From: Marmoricola sp.
Lineage (GTDB): Bacteria; Actinomycetota; Actinomycetes; Propionibacteriales; Nocardioidaceae
Reading direction: 5' to 3'
Length of the DNA stretch: 42,315 nucleotides
Assembly: GCF_025965215.1 (NCBI RefSeq)
Contig: NZ_JAOPXI010000025.1
Location: forward strand, 1-42,315
Every line of letters starts with the position of its first letter. The first letter of the stretch is position 1. A model generated the notes under the pieces. The model made no database searches, was not told the DNA's origin, and saw nothing but the letters and a program-made list of their open reading frames with translations. The translations under genes and the position numbers were made by a program. Shown here piece by piece: positions 7,075 to 16,248 of this stretch.

Positions 7075-7737
7075 CCTGTCCTTGGGGTCCGGAGCGTCGC
7101 CGAGCGATTCGTCGACCGTGTCCTCGAGCTCGTCGATCTTCTTCTCCGACCGGACTCGCCAGACGATCAGCGCGGCGACGACGAGCACGGCAAGGCCGAT
7201 GGCCAGGCCACGGCCGGCCAGCTGCTCGATCCGGTGGTACGACTGCCCTGCCAGGTAGCCGATGCTCACGAAGACCGAACCCCACACGATCCCGCCGGCG
7301 GCGTTCCAGGCCAGGAAGCGGCGATAGGGCATCAGTGCGGCGCCTGCCAGCGCAGGCATCATCGCCCGGAAGAACGCGGTGAACCGCGCCAGGAAGACTG
7401 CGACCCCGCCGCGGCGGCGCAGGAAGTCCTGGGCGTGCGCGATCCGGGAGCGGTGCTTGTCGAGGAAGCGCACCTTGTCCATCGCGGGACCGAGCCACGC
7501 GCGGCCGACCTCGTACCCGACCGAGTCACCGACGATCGCCGCCACCACGACCACCGCGATCGCCGCCGCCAGCGGCACATGGCCGAGCCCGGCGGCGACC
7601 CCGGCGATCACGGCGGCGGTCTCCCCCGGTACGACGAACCCGAGAAAGACGGCATCCTCGGCGAAGACGAGCAGTCCTGCGATCACCAACAACCAGACCG
7701 GGTCCAGGTTCAGAAGGTTGTCCAGGGTGCTGCTCAC
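7072..7737 (-). CDS. DedA-family membrane protein
   Basis: About 221 residues from GTG at 7737; a start at 7764 is also open but adds a non-family MARSGTLAQ prefix. DedA hallmarks are present: FLGFVVPGETAAVIAGV near the N-terminus, RRRGGVAVFLARFTAFFRAMMPALAGAALMPYRRFLAWNAAGG in the middle (core FxRxxPxxAG, Y.F..N..G), and a final membrane helix with a charged tail ending in DPKDR. Members are polytopic inner-membrane proteins linked to lipid-carrier (undecaprenyl phosphate) and phospholipid translocation and to membrane homeostasis. The gene is convergent with citrate synthase and divergent from the next gene. The exact substrate is not inferable. Confidence 0.88.
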   Translation of the reverse strand: MSSTLDNLLNLDPVWLLVIAGLLVFAEDAVFLGFVVPGETAAVIAGVAAGLGHVPLAAAIAVVVVAAIVGDSVGYEVGRAWLGPAMDKVRFLDKHRSRIAHAQDFLRRRGGVAVFLARFTAFFRAMMPALAGAALMPYRRFLAWNAAGGIVWGSVFVSIGYLAGQSYHRIEQLAGRGLAIGLAVLVVAALIVWRVRSEKKIDELEDTVDESLGDAPDPKDR

Positions 7738-7798
7738 CTGAGCCAGTGTGCCTGATCGGGCCATCCCCTCGGACTGCCGCTGCCCCGGTCGGGCGATT

Positions 7799-7810
7799 TA
7801 CAGTGCACCC
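7799..7810 (+). promoter_or_regulatory. Leaderless -10 box of the PEP mutase-like gene
   Basis: TACAGT (7799-7804) stands 6 nt before the ATG at 7811, and no Shine-Dalgarno is visible. Confidence 0.55.
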
Positions 7811-8641
7811 ATGACCATCGCGGATCCCACCGACCGCGTCACGGCCTTCCTCGCGATGCACCGCCCTGGCGCCGGTTTCGTGCTCCCGAACGCCTGGGAC
7901 GCGGGCTCGGCCAGGATCCTGGAGCAGGTCGGCTTCCCGGTGATCGCGACGACCAGCGCCGGCATCGCGTTCTGCCACGGCGTCCCGGACGCCGGACTGT
8001 CGTGGCCGGAGATGCTCGAGTCGATCGACCGGATCGTCTCCGCGGTGAGCTGCCCGGTCAGCGCCGACCTGGAGTCCGGCTACGGGGCCACCGCCCAGGA
8101 CGTGGCGGCGACGATGGCCGACGCCGTCGGCATAGGTGTCGTCGGCGGCAACCTCGAGGACGCCGACGGCGGTGAGCTGTTCGGCATCGACGCTGCGATG
8201 GAGCGCCTCCAGGCCGCCCGAGGCGTGGCCCCGGCCGGGTCGTTCGTCCTGAACGCCCGGACCGACGCCTACATGGTCGGGCACCCCGATCCGTTCGCCG
8301 AGTCGATCCGGCGGGCGCAGCGGTACCTGGAGGCCGGAGCGGACTGCATCTTCGTGCCCGGGATCAGCGACGCCGACGAGATCGCCTCCCTGACGGCGGA
8401 GATCGGTGCGCCCGTCAACGTCGTCGCCGGGTTGCGCGATCCGGTCCTCGACGCCGCGACGCTGCGTTCCCTGGGCGTCGCCCGAATCAGCATCGGCGGC
8501 ACCATGACCCGGTCGATGCTCACCCTGGTCGAGCGCGCAGGCCGGGAGATGCTCGACGCAGGCACGTTCGGGTTCGCAGACGGGGCGTTGCCGTACGCCG
8601 AGCTGCAGAGCCGCCTCGCCCGGGACGCGCCTAGCTCATGA
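7811..8641 (+). CDS. Isocitrate lyase/PEP mutase superfamily protein
   Basis: 276 residues from ATG 7811; an upstream in-frame ATG at 7748 is rejected because the family begins with the FLAMHRPGAGFVLPNAWDAG block. The superfamily core is clear: PNAWDAGSARILEQ, substrate/metal loop SADLESGYG, NLEDADGG and LNARTDAY. The KKCGH catalytic loop of true isocitrate lyases is absent, so it is more likely a C-C or P-C bond enzyme of the oxaloacetase, 2,3-dimethylmalate lyase or carboxy-PEP mutase kind, using Mg2+ on a small dicarboxylate. It overlaps the convergent GNAT gene by 11 bp. The substrate is unknown. Confidence 0.85.
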   Translation: MTIADPTDRVTAFLAMHRPGAGFVLPNAWDAGSARILEQVGFPVIATTSAGIAFCHGVPDAGLSWPEMLESIDRIVSAVSCPVSADLESGYGATAQDVAATMADAVGIGVVGGNLEDADGGELFGIDAAMERLQAARGVAPAGSFVLNARTDAYMVGHPDPFAESIRRAQRYLEAGADCIFVPGISDADEIASLTAEIGAPVNVVAGLRDPVLDAATLRSLGVARISIGGTMTRSMLTLVERAGREMLDAGTFGFADGALPYAELQSRLARDAPSS

Positions 8642-9128
8642 GCCGACGGGCCATGCACCGGTTCCGCGGCGAGCTCCGGTAGAGACCGAAGCCGGCGATC
8701 GCCTCGTAGCCGGCGGAGCCGTACAACGCGATCGCCTCCGGCTGCCCGGTGCCGGTCTCCAGGATCATCACCTCGGCACCCGAGGACGCTGCGGTCCGCT
8801 CCAGGTGTGCCAGCATCGCCCGCGCCCGTCCACGTCCACGAGCGGCCGGTACGACGTACATGCGCTTGATCTCGGCGGTGGCGTTGCTACCCAGCGCGTC
8901 CACGTCGGTACGCCGTCGCCAGGCACCGGTCGCCACCGCCACACCATCGAGGTAGCCCACGAAGAATGCACCTGCCGGCGGCTCGAAGTAGCCCGGCTCG
9001 ATCGGTGTCTCGTCGCGACCGCCGTAACGGGCGACGTACTCGGCCTGTACCTCCTCGACGAGCCTGGCGGCATCCGGATCAGTGATCGAGCAGCGCTCGA
9101 TCCGCCACGAGGTGCTGACCGTGTCCAT
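8631..9128 (-). CDS. GNAT-family N-acetyltransferase
   Basis: 165 residues from ATG 9128; a TTG three codons upstream is also open. The acetyl-CoA-binding core reads AEIKRMYVVPAARGRGRARAMLAHLE (R/QxxGxG/A type), followed by LETGTGQPEAIALYGSAGYE, the usual beta5-alpha4 region. The substrate cannot be named. It is convergent with and overlaps the PEP mutase-like gene by 11 bp, and is divergent from serC. Confidence 0.88.
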   Translation of the reverse strand: MDTVSTSWRIERCSITDPDAARLVEEVQAEYVARYGGRDETPIEPGYFEPPAGAFFVGYLDGVAVATGAWRRRTDVDALGSNATAEIKRMYVVPAARGRGRARAMLAHLERTAASSGAEVMILETGTGQPEAIALYGSAGYEAIAGFGLYRSSPRNRCMARRLMS

Positions 9129-9174
9129 CGGGTCCAATCCGTTATGCCTACTCTGGTCGGTGCTGTCACAATAG

Positions 9175-10350
<1,176 letters not shown>

Positions 10351-10375
10351 CGGTGAACCGCTCGCGTCGAGGGCG

Positions 10376-11422
10376 CTAGACCTCGCGTGCGAGCTCGGCG
10401 CGAAGTGCAGCCACCAGCTCACGCGCGAAGTGGAGCCGACCGGTCCCGTTGAGGTGCGCCGGGTCGGCGAAGTCCTGCTGCGGCGAGAGGGTGATCGAGT
10501 TCAGCACCGCACCCAGGCCGCGGGAGTTCTCCCGGTAGGTGTTCTCCAGCAGAGCGCCGTTGGCGAGGACCTGCTCGACAGCGGGTTCGCCCCAGAACTT
10601 GCGGACCACCTCGAGGTTCACCGGCGGGATGTAGGCCAGCGAGCGCTGTCCGCTTTCGGCGAGCCGGGCACTGAGGTTCCCCGCGAGCACCACGCCCTCA
10701 CTGGTCGCGTCGAGGCGCCCTGCGTTGGACAGGCTCAGGAGATGGCGCACCCGGACCAACTTCTGCCAGTTGGTCGTTGGCAGCCCGATCTCGGTCGGCG
10801 GGATCGCGTTGGTGATCATCCGGATCTCGCCGAGGGTCTGCTGCGCGCCCGTGAAGCTGGGCGCGGGCGTCCGGTCGAAGGCGTTCCAGTCCTCCTCCTG
10901 CGCGCGAGGCAGCCGGTCCGGGTAGGGCTCGCCTGCCGCGATCATGGCGCGGATGGCGTCGGTCTCGATCACTGCACCCATGACCGGGTGACGAACCCAG
11001 GAGACCGAGGCCATCATCAGCGACATCGGGACCACGATGACCTGGGGCCGGTGCTTCAGCTCGTCCAGGACCTCGACGAACGCACCGACCAGCCGCGAGT
11101 TGTAACCCGGTCCGACGATCGTGTGCACCCGGTCGGAGCCGAACTCGTCGCTGACCATCTGGGTGAGCTTGCGCGGGTCGCTCTCGCCGGTCCGCGTCCA
11201 GAACATGGTCGAGTCCCCGAAGACGAGCACCTCGGGACCGTTGTCACCGGAGTACGCCTCCCGGAGCGCCCTGAGCTGACGCACCTCGACGTCAGGCAGA
11301 CGTGCGTCGTACCTGGCACGGAGGCGGTAGTACCACGGACGGTCCAGCCGGGCCTTGATCTTCGCGGAGACGCGCCGCTGGAGCGACGGCTTCTGCAAGG
11401 CCCCCGGTGCGTTCGTCGACAT
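10376..11422 (-). CDS. SGNH/GDSL-like hydrolase of the carrier-protein cluster
   Basis: 348 residues without signal peptide or membrane helix, so likely cytoplasmic. Block I reads LVFGDSTMF (S71), block II/III could be GPGYNSR, and a C-terminal DPAHLNGTG supplies the Asp-x-x-His pair (D320, H323). Between them lie about 200 residues unlike common GDSL esterases. Members cleave or transfer O- or thioester-linked acyl groups. Its ATG directly follows the TAG of the preceding carrier-protein gene, so the two are tightly coupled. A plausible job is release or transfer of the acyl group held on the carrier. The substrate is unknown. Confidence 0.72.
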   Translation of the reverse strand: MSTNAPGALQKPSLQRRVSAKIKARLDRPWYYRLRARYDARLPDVEVRQLRALREAYSGDNGPEVLVFGDSTMFWTRTGESDPRKLTQMVSDEFGSDRVHTIVGPGYNSRLVGAFVEVLDELKHRPQVIVVPMSLMMASVSWVRHPVMGAVIETDAIRAMIAAGEPYPDRLPRAQEEDWNAFDRTPAPSFTGAQQTLGEIRMITNAIPPTEIGLPTTNWQKLVRVRHLLSLSNAGRLDATSEGVVLAGNLSARLAESGQRSLAYIPPVNLEVVRKFWGEPAVEQVLANGALLENTYRENSRGLGAVLNSITLSPQQDFADPAHLNGTGRLHFARELVAALRAELAREV

Positions 11423-11686
11423 CTACGCGGTCGCACCGTTTCGCTTGGCCAGCACGGCCTGGATCGAGGCGACGCTGGTGAACTCCTGCACCTCTTCGTC
11501 GTCGAGCATGATGTCCAGGGTCTCCTCGACCAGGGTGATCAGGCTCAGCGTCGCCAACGAGTCCCACTCCGGGAGGTCCTGACGTGTGGCCGCGAGCAGC
11601 TCGGCATCGGTGAGGTCCGGGAAGACAGTCCGGGCGCACTCCAGGATCGCCGTCTCCAGCCCTTGGGCAGAATCGAACACAGTCAT
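11423..11686 (-). CDS. Acyl carrier protein (second of the cluster)
   Basis: 87 residues from ATG 11686; the frame stays open upstream but that part overlaps the preceding gene. The phosphopantetheine site is EWDSLATLSLI with Ser43, and the rest (LVEETLDIMLDDEEVQEFTSVASIQAVL) has the helix pattern of a carrier protein. The Ser would be modified by a phosphopantetheinyl transferase encoded elsewhere. It lies 16 nt after the FkbH-like gene and abuts the SGNH gene, an arrangement typical of FkbH enzymes and their own carrier. Confidence 0.88.
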   Translation of the reverse strand: MTVFDSAQGLETAILECARTVFPDLTDAELLAATRQDLPEWDSLATLSLITLVEETLDIMLDDEEVQEFTSVASIQAVLAKRNGATA

Positions 11687-11702
11687 CAGAAACCTTCCGT
11701 AG

Positions 11703-13436
11703 TCAGCGCGACACGAACTCGACAGCGTGGACTGCAGCTGTATCCCCCAGATCAAGCTGGCTGACGTCAACACCCACTGATTCGCCCTCAGTGTATCCAA
11801 GCGACTTCATCAGCTGGGCAACGACTCCGTTGCGATCGGTCGGCACGAAATCGAACCGGATCCGGGTCGGTTCGTACCGCTCGATCAGCGCTGCCAGCAC
11901 GTGGTGCTCGATGCCGCGCGAGAACGCCCGGCAGCTCAGCACCCAGGTGTCGACGGTCAGGATCCCGGCGTCGAGAACCCCGGTCAGGACCGAGATCGCG
12001 CCCAGGGTCCCGAACTTGTCACTGTAGGTCATGCTCCAGCCGACCGCTCCGGGACGGGTACGGCGCTTGTGCCACTCCGCCTCGGCAACCCGGTGGCCGT
12101 TGAGGTTGAACTGGTTCGTCTTGTTGACGAGCTCGAAGGCACGGACCGAATCCCAGAGGTCGTGATCGTCGATGACGACCTGTCCGTCCAGGCCGCGGAG
12201 GAACTGCACCGGGTCCTCAGCCTCCGAGCGGTCCTGCTCCAGCGCAGCAGCGGAGCGCAGGCTGCTCACCCGGACGGCGTCCTCGGCAGTCAGCCGCTCA
12301 CGCCAGAACAGTGCACCGAGCCGGGTCAGCAGCTCACCGACCGCGCGTGGTTCCTGGGTCGGGAACTTCAGCGCCGTGATCCCGGGGTGCGCCGCCGACA
12401 CCTCAGCCAGCTCCAGATCACTGTCGTCGACGAACACGACGTCGCGCGCACTGATGTTCCAGGCCGCCAGGATCCGATCGACCGCAGCCGACTTGGAATT
12501 CCAGGACGCCTCGATCGGGAACAACGAACCCACGTCGACCAGGAGGTCGGGACGCGCCAACGCGCGAGCGACGACGTCCGGCTCGTTCTTGCTGCAGACC
12601 GCGATCAGCACGCCGCGACGGGAGAACTCGGCAAGCAGCTGCTGGTACAGGCCGTGCACCAGGGTCCCGGACTCGAGGTCCCAGGTCACGGCGTCCGGAC
12701 CGATCTCGCCGACGAGCCCCCTCCACAGTGTGTCGTCGAGGTCGGTGATCAGACCCTTCATGGTCGGTCGGGGAAGCAGGGCCTCGGCCGCGGCACGGGC
12801 CAGCTCGGCCGCGCGCGCAGTCGTGAACGGGAAGCCCGAGCGGAGGTCCGACTGCAGGTCGCGCTCCGAGACGGCTGCCTCCAGGGAGACGATCCGCAGG
12901 CCGTTCACACCGAGCAGGGATGCGGCGTACTCCGCCACCAGCAGGTTCAGCCGCGCCTCCAGGACGCCGAGGCGACCCGCCGGGGATGCATAGACGTACG
13001 GCAGTTCTAGGGACGGCAGCACCACCGCGACCGGACAGGTCGACGCAACCGCTTCCAGGCCCTGCCTGATCCGCGCCAGCCGCACCTGGGCGGTGGCGAT
13101 GATGTCGTCGAGCTCGGCACGCCGCGCCGTCGCTGACTCCCGCAGTCCCAGCCGGGGGTCGAGGTCGCTCCACTCGATCAGGACCGCGCACAGGTCCGGT
13201 CCCTGATCGGCCACGTGACCGATGCTCTCGGTCAGGGCGCCGTAGAGACCGGGAAGCATGACCACCCGGGACTCGGGTCGGGCGACCTGGACGGACGCGT
13301 GCAGGAAGGTCTGCAGGTGCAACGGGGTGAAGCTGGAGGCCAGGCCGACGGTGAGGGTGGGTGCATCGTCAGGAAGCTCACGGGCGCGGCCGACGGCAGC
13401 CATGGCGTCGCGAAGCGTAGAGATCTGCTCGGTCAT
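11703..13436 (-). CDS. FkbH-like HAD-IIIC family protein
   Basis: 577 residues. ATG 13436 is chosen because AGGAAG lies 7 nt upstream. It is a long-form FkbH protein: an N-terminal alpha/beta region (30-220), the HAD core with DLDDTLWRG (D232/D234), ACSKNEP (about 280) and VFVDDSD (334-340), and a GNAT-like C-terminal part with ELVNKTNQFNLNG. Characterised relatives take 1,3-bisphosphoglycerate, remove phosphate and load a glyceryl unit onto a stand-alone carrier protein in methoxymalonyl and tetronate pathways. It is flanked by two carrier-protein genes. No ketosynthase or dehydrogenase is present, so a polyketide extender role is doubtful. Confidence 0.88.
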   Translation of the reverse strand: MTEQISTLRDAMAAVGRARELPDDAPTLTVGLASSFTPLHLQTFLHASVQVARPESRVVMLPGLYGALTESIGHVADQGPDLCAVLIEWSDLDPRLGLRESATARRAELDDIIATAQVRLARIRQGLEAVASTCPVAVVLPSLELPYVYASPAGRLGVLEARLNLLVAEYAASLLGVNGLRIVSLEAAVSERDLQSDLRSGFPFTTARAAELARAAAEALLPRPTMKGLITDLDDTLWRGLVGEIGPDAVTWDLESGTLVHGLYQQLLAEFSRRGVLIAVCSKNEPDVVARALARPDLLVDVGSLFPIEASWNSKSAAVDRILAAWNISARDVVFVDDSDLELAEVSAAHPGITALKFPTQEPRAVGELLTRLGALFWRERLTAEDAVRVSSLRSAAALEQDRSEAEDPVQFLRGLDGQVVIDDHDLWDSVRAFELVNKTNQFNLNGHRVAEAEWHKRRTRPGAVGWSMTYSDKFGTLGAISVLTGVLDAGILTVDTWVLSCRAFSRGIEHHVLAALIERYEPTRIRFDFVPTDRNGVVAQLMKSLGYTEGESVGVDVSQLDLGDTAAVHAVEFVSR

Positions 13437-13455
13437 CGGAGTCTTCCTGCTGAGA

Positions 13456-14022
13456 TCAGAGCGCGTTCTTCTGGGAGGCAACGTCCCGGGTCCCGATCAG
13501 GCGTGCCGGCACCCCGAGCACGATGCCGTAGTCCGGTACGTCGGCCAGCACCAGCGAGTTCGCGCCGACCTGCGCGCCGACGCCGATCCGGACACCCCCG
13601 AGAACCGTCGCGCCGGCGAGCAGCGCCGCGTCGTCGCAGATCACCGGGAACTTGGGGTCGTCCGCTTCCCAATCCCGAGCGCCCGCCGTCACGCCCTGAG
13701 CGAGCGTGACGTTGTTGCCGATCACCAGCGTGTTACCCATCGTCACCCCGTTGGGGTGCGGGATCAGCAGTCCCAGACCGATGGTCATGCCCGGCGTGAA
13801 GTCAGCCCCGACCAGCGTCGTTCCGACCACCCGCATCACGTTGGCGAGCCGGTGGTGGCCCGATCGGAACAGGCACTGCTGGGCGCGGAGAATGATCGAC
13901 GCAGTCATCCCCGGGAGCGTCAGGCAGCGGGTCAGGACACCCAACCAGGTCGGCTTGCCTTCCCGATACCGAAGCAGGTCGGAGAAGACGAGTTCACTGA
14001 AGCTCGGGGATACCTTCGGCAT
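13456..14022 (-). CDS. Hexapeptide-repeat acyltransferase, serine acetyltransferase-like
   Basis: 188 residues from ATG 14022 (TAAGG about 9 nt before). A helical N-terminus (LLRYREGKPTWLGVL) is followed by a left-handed beta-helix: GMTIGLGLLIPHPNGVTMGNTLVIGNNVTLAQGVTAG, ending GVPARLIG. The serine acetyltransferase-like catalytic His is in PHPNG. Usual members acetylate serine or sugars from acetyl-CoA. Here it sits between a carrier-protein gene and an FkbH gene, with 19 nt to the latter, so an acyl-carrier-linked donor or an acceptor on the carrier is possible. It is too short for a true CysE, which carries a longer N-terminal domain. Confidence 0.82.
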   Translation of the reverse strand: MPKVSPSFSELVFSDLLRYREGKPTWLGVLTRCLTLPGMTASIILRAQQCLFRSGHHRLANVMRVVGTTLVGADFTPGMTIGLGLLIPHPNGVTMGNTLVIGNNVTLAQGVTAGARDWEADDPKFPVICDDAALLAGATVLGGVRIGVGAQVGANSLVLADVPDYGIVLGVPARLIGTRDVASQKNAL

Positions 14023-14104
14023 GGGCCAAACCTTAGTCAACGGCACGAGGACGTACCGACGAATCTCGACAACCCGAGGGCGGCTCGGACGCCGCGCTGG
14101 ACTC

Positions 14105-14356
14105 CTAGGCCTGCGACTCCGCGGCAGGCTCGTCGTAGAAGGCGACGACCTCGCCGAGGGTCTGCGGAAGCTGGCCCTCCGCGAACGGGTCAGAGCCCAG
14201 CTCGTCTTCGAGGATCGCGGACAATTCAGCCGTCTCGAGCGAGTCCAGGCCAACCCCGTCGGCGTAGAGGTCGGTGTCGAGGTCAACCGCGTCGGTGTTC
14301 TTCACCCGGCGGATGAAGGCCCGAATCGTACGCTCGGCATCGCGTTGACTGGCCAT
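14105..14356 (-). CDS. Acyl carrier protein (first of the cluster)
   Basis: 83 residues with the phosphopantetheine site GLDSLETAELS (Ser39) and an acidic composition typical of carrier proteins. It is the first gene of the five-gene minus-strand cluster. A GGAG lies about 10 nt before ATG 14356. It differs clearly from the second carrier protein of the cluster (GLDSLE against EWDSLA), which suggests different partners, for example one for the acyltransferase and one for the FkbH enzyme. Confidence 0.88.
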   Translation of the reverse strand: MASQRDAERTIRAFIRRVKNTDAVDLDTDLYADGVGLDSLETAELSAILEDELGSDPFAEGQLPQTLGEVVAFYDEPAAESQA

Positions 14357-14439
14357 GGGAACAGCACTCCTAGCATCGAGGGGGATGCCGGGAGGTTATC
14401 CCAACGCACCGTGGTTCGTGAGCAACTCCCAAGAAGCGG

Positions 14440-14952
14440 TCAGGGTTGCGCGGCACCACGGTCGATGGCGGCGACGACCCGCTGGAACCGGTCGTGGTCG
14501 TAGGCCACGATGCGCGCCTCGACGACATCCGTGGCTGCCGCTCGCAACGTCTCGACGGCAGCCAGGACCGCGTCGTCGACCGGCCAGCCGTACACACCGG
14601 CCGAAACAAGCGGGAACGCCACCGTCGTCGCGCCGAGCTCGTCGGCGACCGCTAAGGCACCGGTGTAGCAGGAGATCAGCAGGGACCGGTCGGTCTCACC
14701 GGCGGTGCGGTTCGGGCCGACCACGTGGATCACCCAGCGTGCGGGCAGGTCCCCACCGGTGGTCCAGCCCGCGGCACCGGTGGCGAGACCGTGCGGGAAA
14801 CGCGCGATGCAGTCGGCCAGGATCGCAGGGCCGCCGGCCCGGTGGATCGCACCGTCGACGCCACCTCCGCCGCGCATCTGGCGACTGGCCGCGTTGACGA
14901 CGGCATCGACGCGCTGCGTCGTGATGTCGCCGGCCACCGCAGTCAGCTTCAT
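14440..14952 (-). CDS. Macrodomain protein, O-acetyl-ADP-ribose deacetylase-like
   Basis: 170 residues from ATG 14952; the longer open frame upstream overlaps the preceding gene. Macrodomain signatures are GDITTQRVDAVVNAAS, the loop MRGGGGVDGAIHRAGG and PLVSAGVYGWP. Such proteins hydrolyse O-acetyl-ADP-ribose or remove ADP-ribose from acidic residues. It starts 7 nt after the stop of the methyltransferase gene, so the two form an operon. Confidence 0.92.
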   Translation of the reverse strand: MKLTAVAGDITTQRVDAVVNAASRQMRGGGGVDGAIHRAGGPAILADCIARFPHGLATGAAGWTTGGDLPARWVIHVVGPNRTAGETDRSLLISCYTGALAVADELGATTVAFPLVSAGVYGWPVDDAVLAAVETLRAAATDVVEARIVAYDHDRFQRVVAAIDRGAAQP

Positions 14953-14959
14953 GCGCGTC

Positions 14960-16147
14960 TCACCCGAGCAGCTCGGCCAGCCGCGGCCGGACCTGCCAGG
15001 TCGCGACCAGGTCGGCGTACTCGGTTGACGCGGCATCGCCCGAGCCGCCCCTGAGGACCGCCCGGATCAGGGTGTTGCGCGGCGTGTGCTCGCTGCCGAC
15101 GAACTCGACGACCTCGACGCGGTAGCCCCGGGTGCGCAGCAGCGTCGCGCGCAGTGCATCGGTCAGGGTGTCGGCGAAGCGCTCCCGGAGGATCCCGTCC
15201 CGGGTCAGCAGCGAGTACGGCGCCGGGGTCGGCTGGTCGCGCAGCTGGCGGGAGATGTCGTGGTGGCAGCACGGCGCGGCCAGGATCAACGGCGCTCCCC
15301 AGCCGACCCCGCGCGCCAACGCGTCATCGGTCGCGGTGTCGCAGGCATGCAGCGCGAGTACGACATCGGGTGCGGTCGCGAGCTCGACGTCGTCGATCCC
15401 GGAGACGACGAAGGTGACGTCGTCGGAGACCCCGAGCTCGGCGGCGACCGCGGTGTTGTGCGTCCGCGACTGATCCTTCACATCGACCCCGACGACCTCG
15501 ACGGGCACGCCGCGGACCCGGCTCAGCCACGCGTGCGCGGCGAAGGTCAGGTAGGCATTGCCGCATCCGAGGTCGACCAGCCGGAGCGGTCGGTCCGTGG
15601 GCAGATGACCGGCTGCCTGCGCATCCTCGACCGCGGCCGAGAGCTCGCGCAGGAACTCCTCGACCTGGCGGTACTTGGCACGACGGCTCGGCTTGACGCG
15701 GCCCTGCGCGTCGCTGATCCCGAGGACTCGCAGGACCGGGTCGTCCTCGGCCAGCAGCCGCGACTTCTCGCGGTCATGCGCACGATCCGGTACGACGCCG
15801 GGTCCCGGCTGGATCCCGACCACCGCATCGCCGCTCTTGGTGACGCGCAACTGGAGGGTCTGGGTGCCGGTCTCGACGTGCCAGTTGCCGAACGGCTCCG
15901 CGAGCAGCTCGTCCAGGGCCTCGCCCACCGACGCCTCGCCGTGGTTGGCCACGTGGGCCTGGGTGTCGTCGTACCGGGTGACCTGGAGGTGCCGCCCGGC
16001 CTTGAGGTCGACGTACCGGAGCTCCACGCGGCGCCAGCCGGGTCGGTGGCCCTTGCGCCGCCCGCTGGCCAGGGCGCGGATCAGCCCGTCGGAGTCCAGG
16101 ACCAGGTCCCGGATCCGATCCAGGGCGGGAGCAAGCGGTTCAACCAT
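14960..16147 (-). CDS. SAM-dependent methyltransferase with PCCHH motif
   Basis: 395 residues from ATG 16147; the frame upstream overlaps other genes. The first 150 residues are a separate region of unknown fold. A Rossmann methyltransferase core follows, with RLVDLGCGNAYLTFAAHAWL, GVDVKDQS and LHACDTATDDAL, then APCCHHDISRQL, which is typical of the Methyltransf_32 group. Relatives act on RNA or protein; the substrate is not inferable. It is cotranscribed with the macrodomain gene. Confidence 0.82.
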   Translation of the reverse strand: MVEPLAPALDRIRDLVLDSDGLIRALASGRRKGHRPGWRRVELRYVDLKAGRHLQVTRYDDTQAHVANHGEASVGEALDELLAEPFGNWHVETGTQTLQLRVTKSGDAVVGIQPGPGVVPDRAHDREKSRLLAEDDPVLRVLGISDAQGRVKPSRRAKYRQVEEFLRELSAAVEDAQAAGHLPTDRPLRLVDLGCGNAYLTFAAHAWLSRVRGVPVEVVGVDVKDQSRTHNTAVAAELGVSDDVTFVVSGIDDVELATAPDVVLALHACDTATDDALARGVGWGAPLILAAPCCHHDISRQLRDQPTPAPYSLLTRDGILRERFADTLTDALRATLLRTRGYRVEVVEFVGSEHTPRNTLIRAVLRGGSGDAASTEYADLVATWQVRPRLAELLG

Positions 16148-16152
16148 CGGGG

Positions 16153-16239
16153 CTACTTGAGCAGCTTCGTGACCACGACGAGCAGGATCAGGCCGACGAG
16201 TGCGCCCGTGATCACCAGTCGTCGGTAGCGGGGATGCAT
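16153..16239 (-). CDS. 28-residue single-span membrane microprotein
   Basis: ATG 16239 opens a 28-codon frame ending with TAG at 16153-16155. The sequence MHPRYRRLVITGALVGLILL continues VVVTKLLK: a basic N-terminus, about 17 hydrophobic residues and a short basic tail. It fills the gap between the MFS stop (16249) and the methyltransferase start (16147) and runs in the same direction. No clear Shine-Dalgarno is seen. The charge pattern and exact fit between neighbours argue for a real gene; the function is unknown. Confidence 0.5.
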   Translation of the reverse strand: MHPRYRRLVITGALVGLILLVVVTKLLK

Positions 16240-16248
16240 GCAGTGAGT

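Noticed and set aside
14023-14286. N-terminal extension of the hexapeptide acyltransferase
   Set aside because: It overlaps the carrier-protein gene, consists of Ser/Arg/Pro low-complexity sequence and lacks family similarity; ATG 14022 has a ribosome-binding site.
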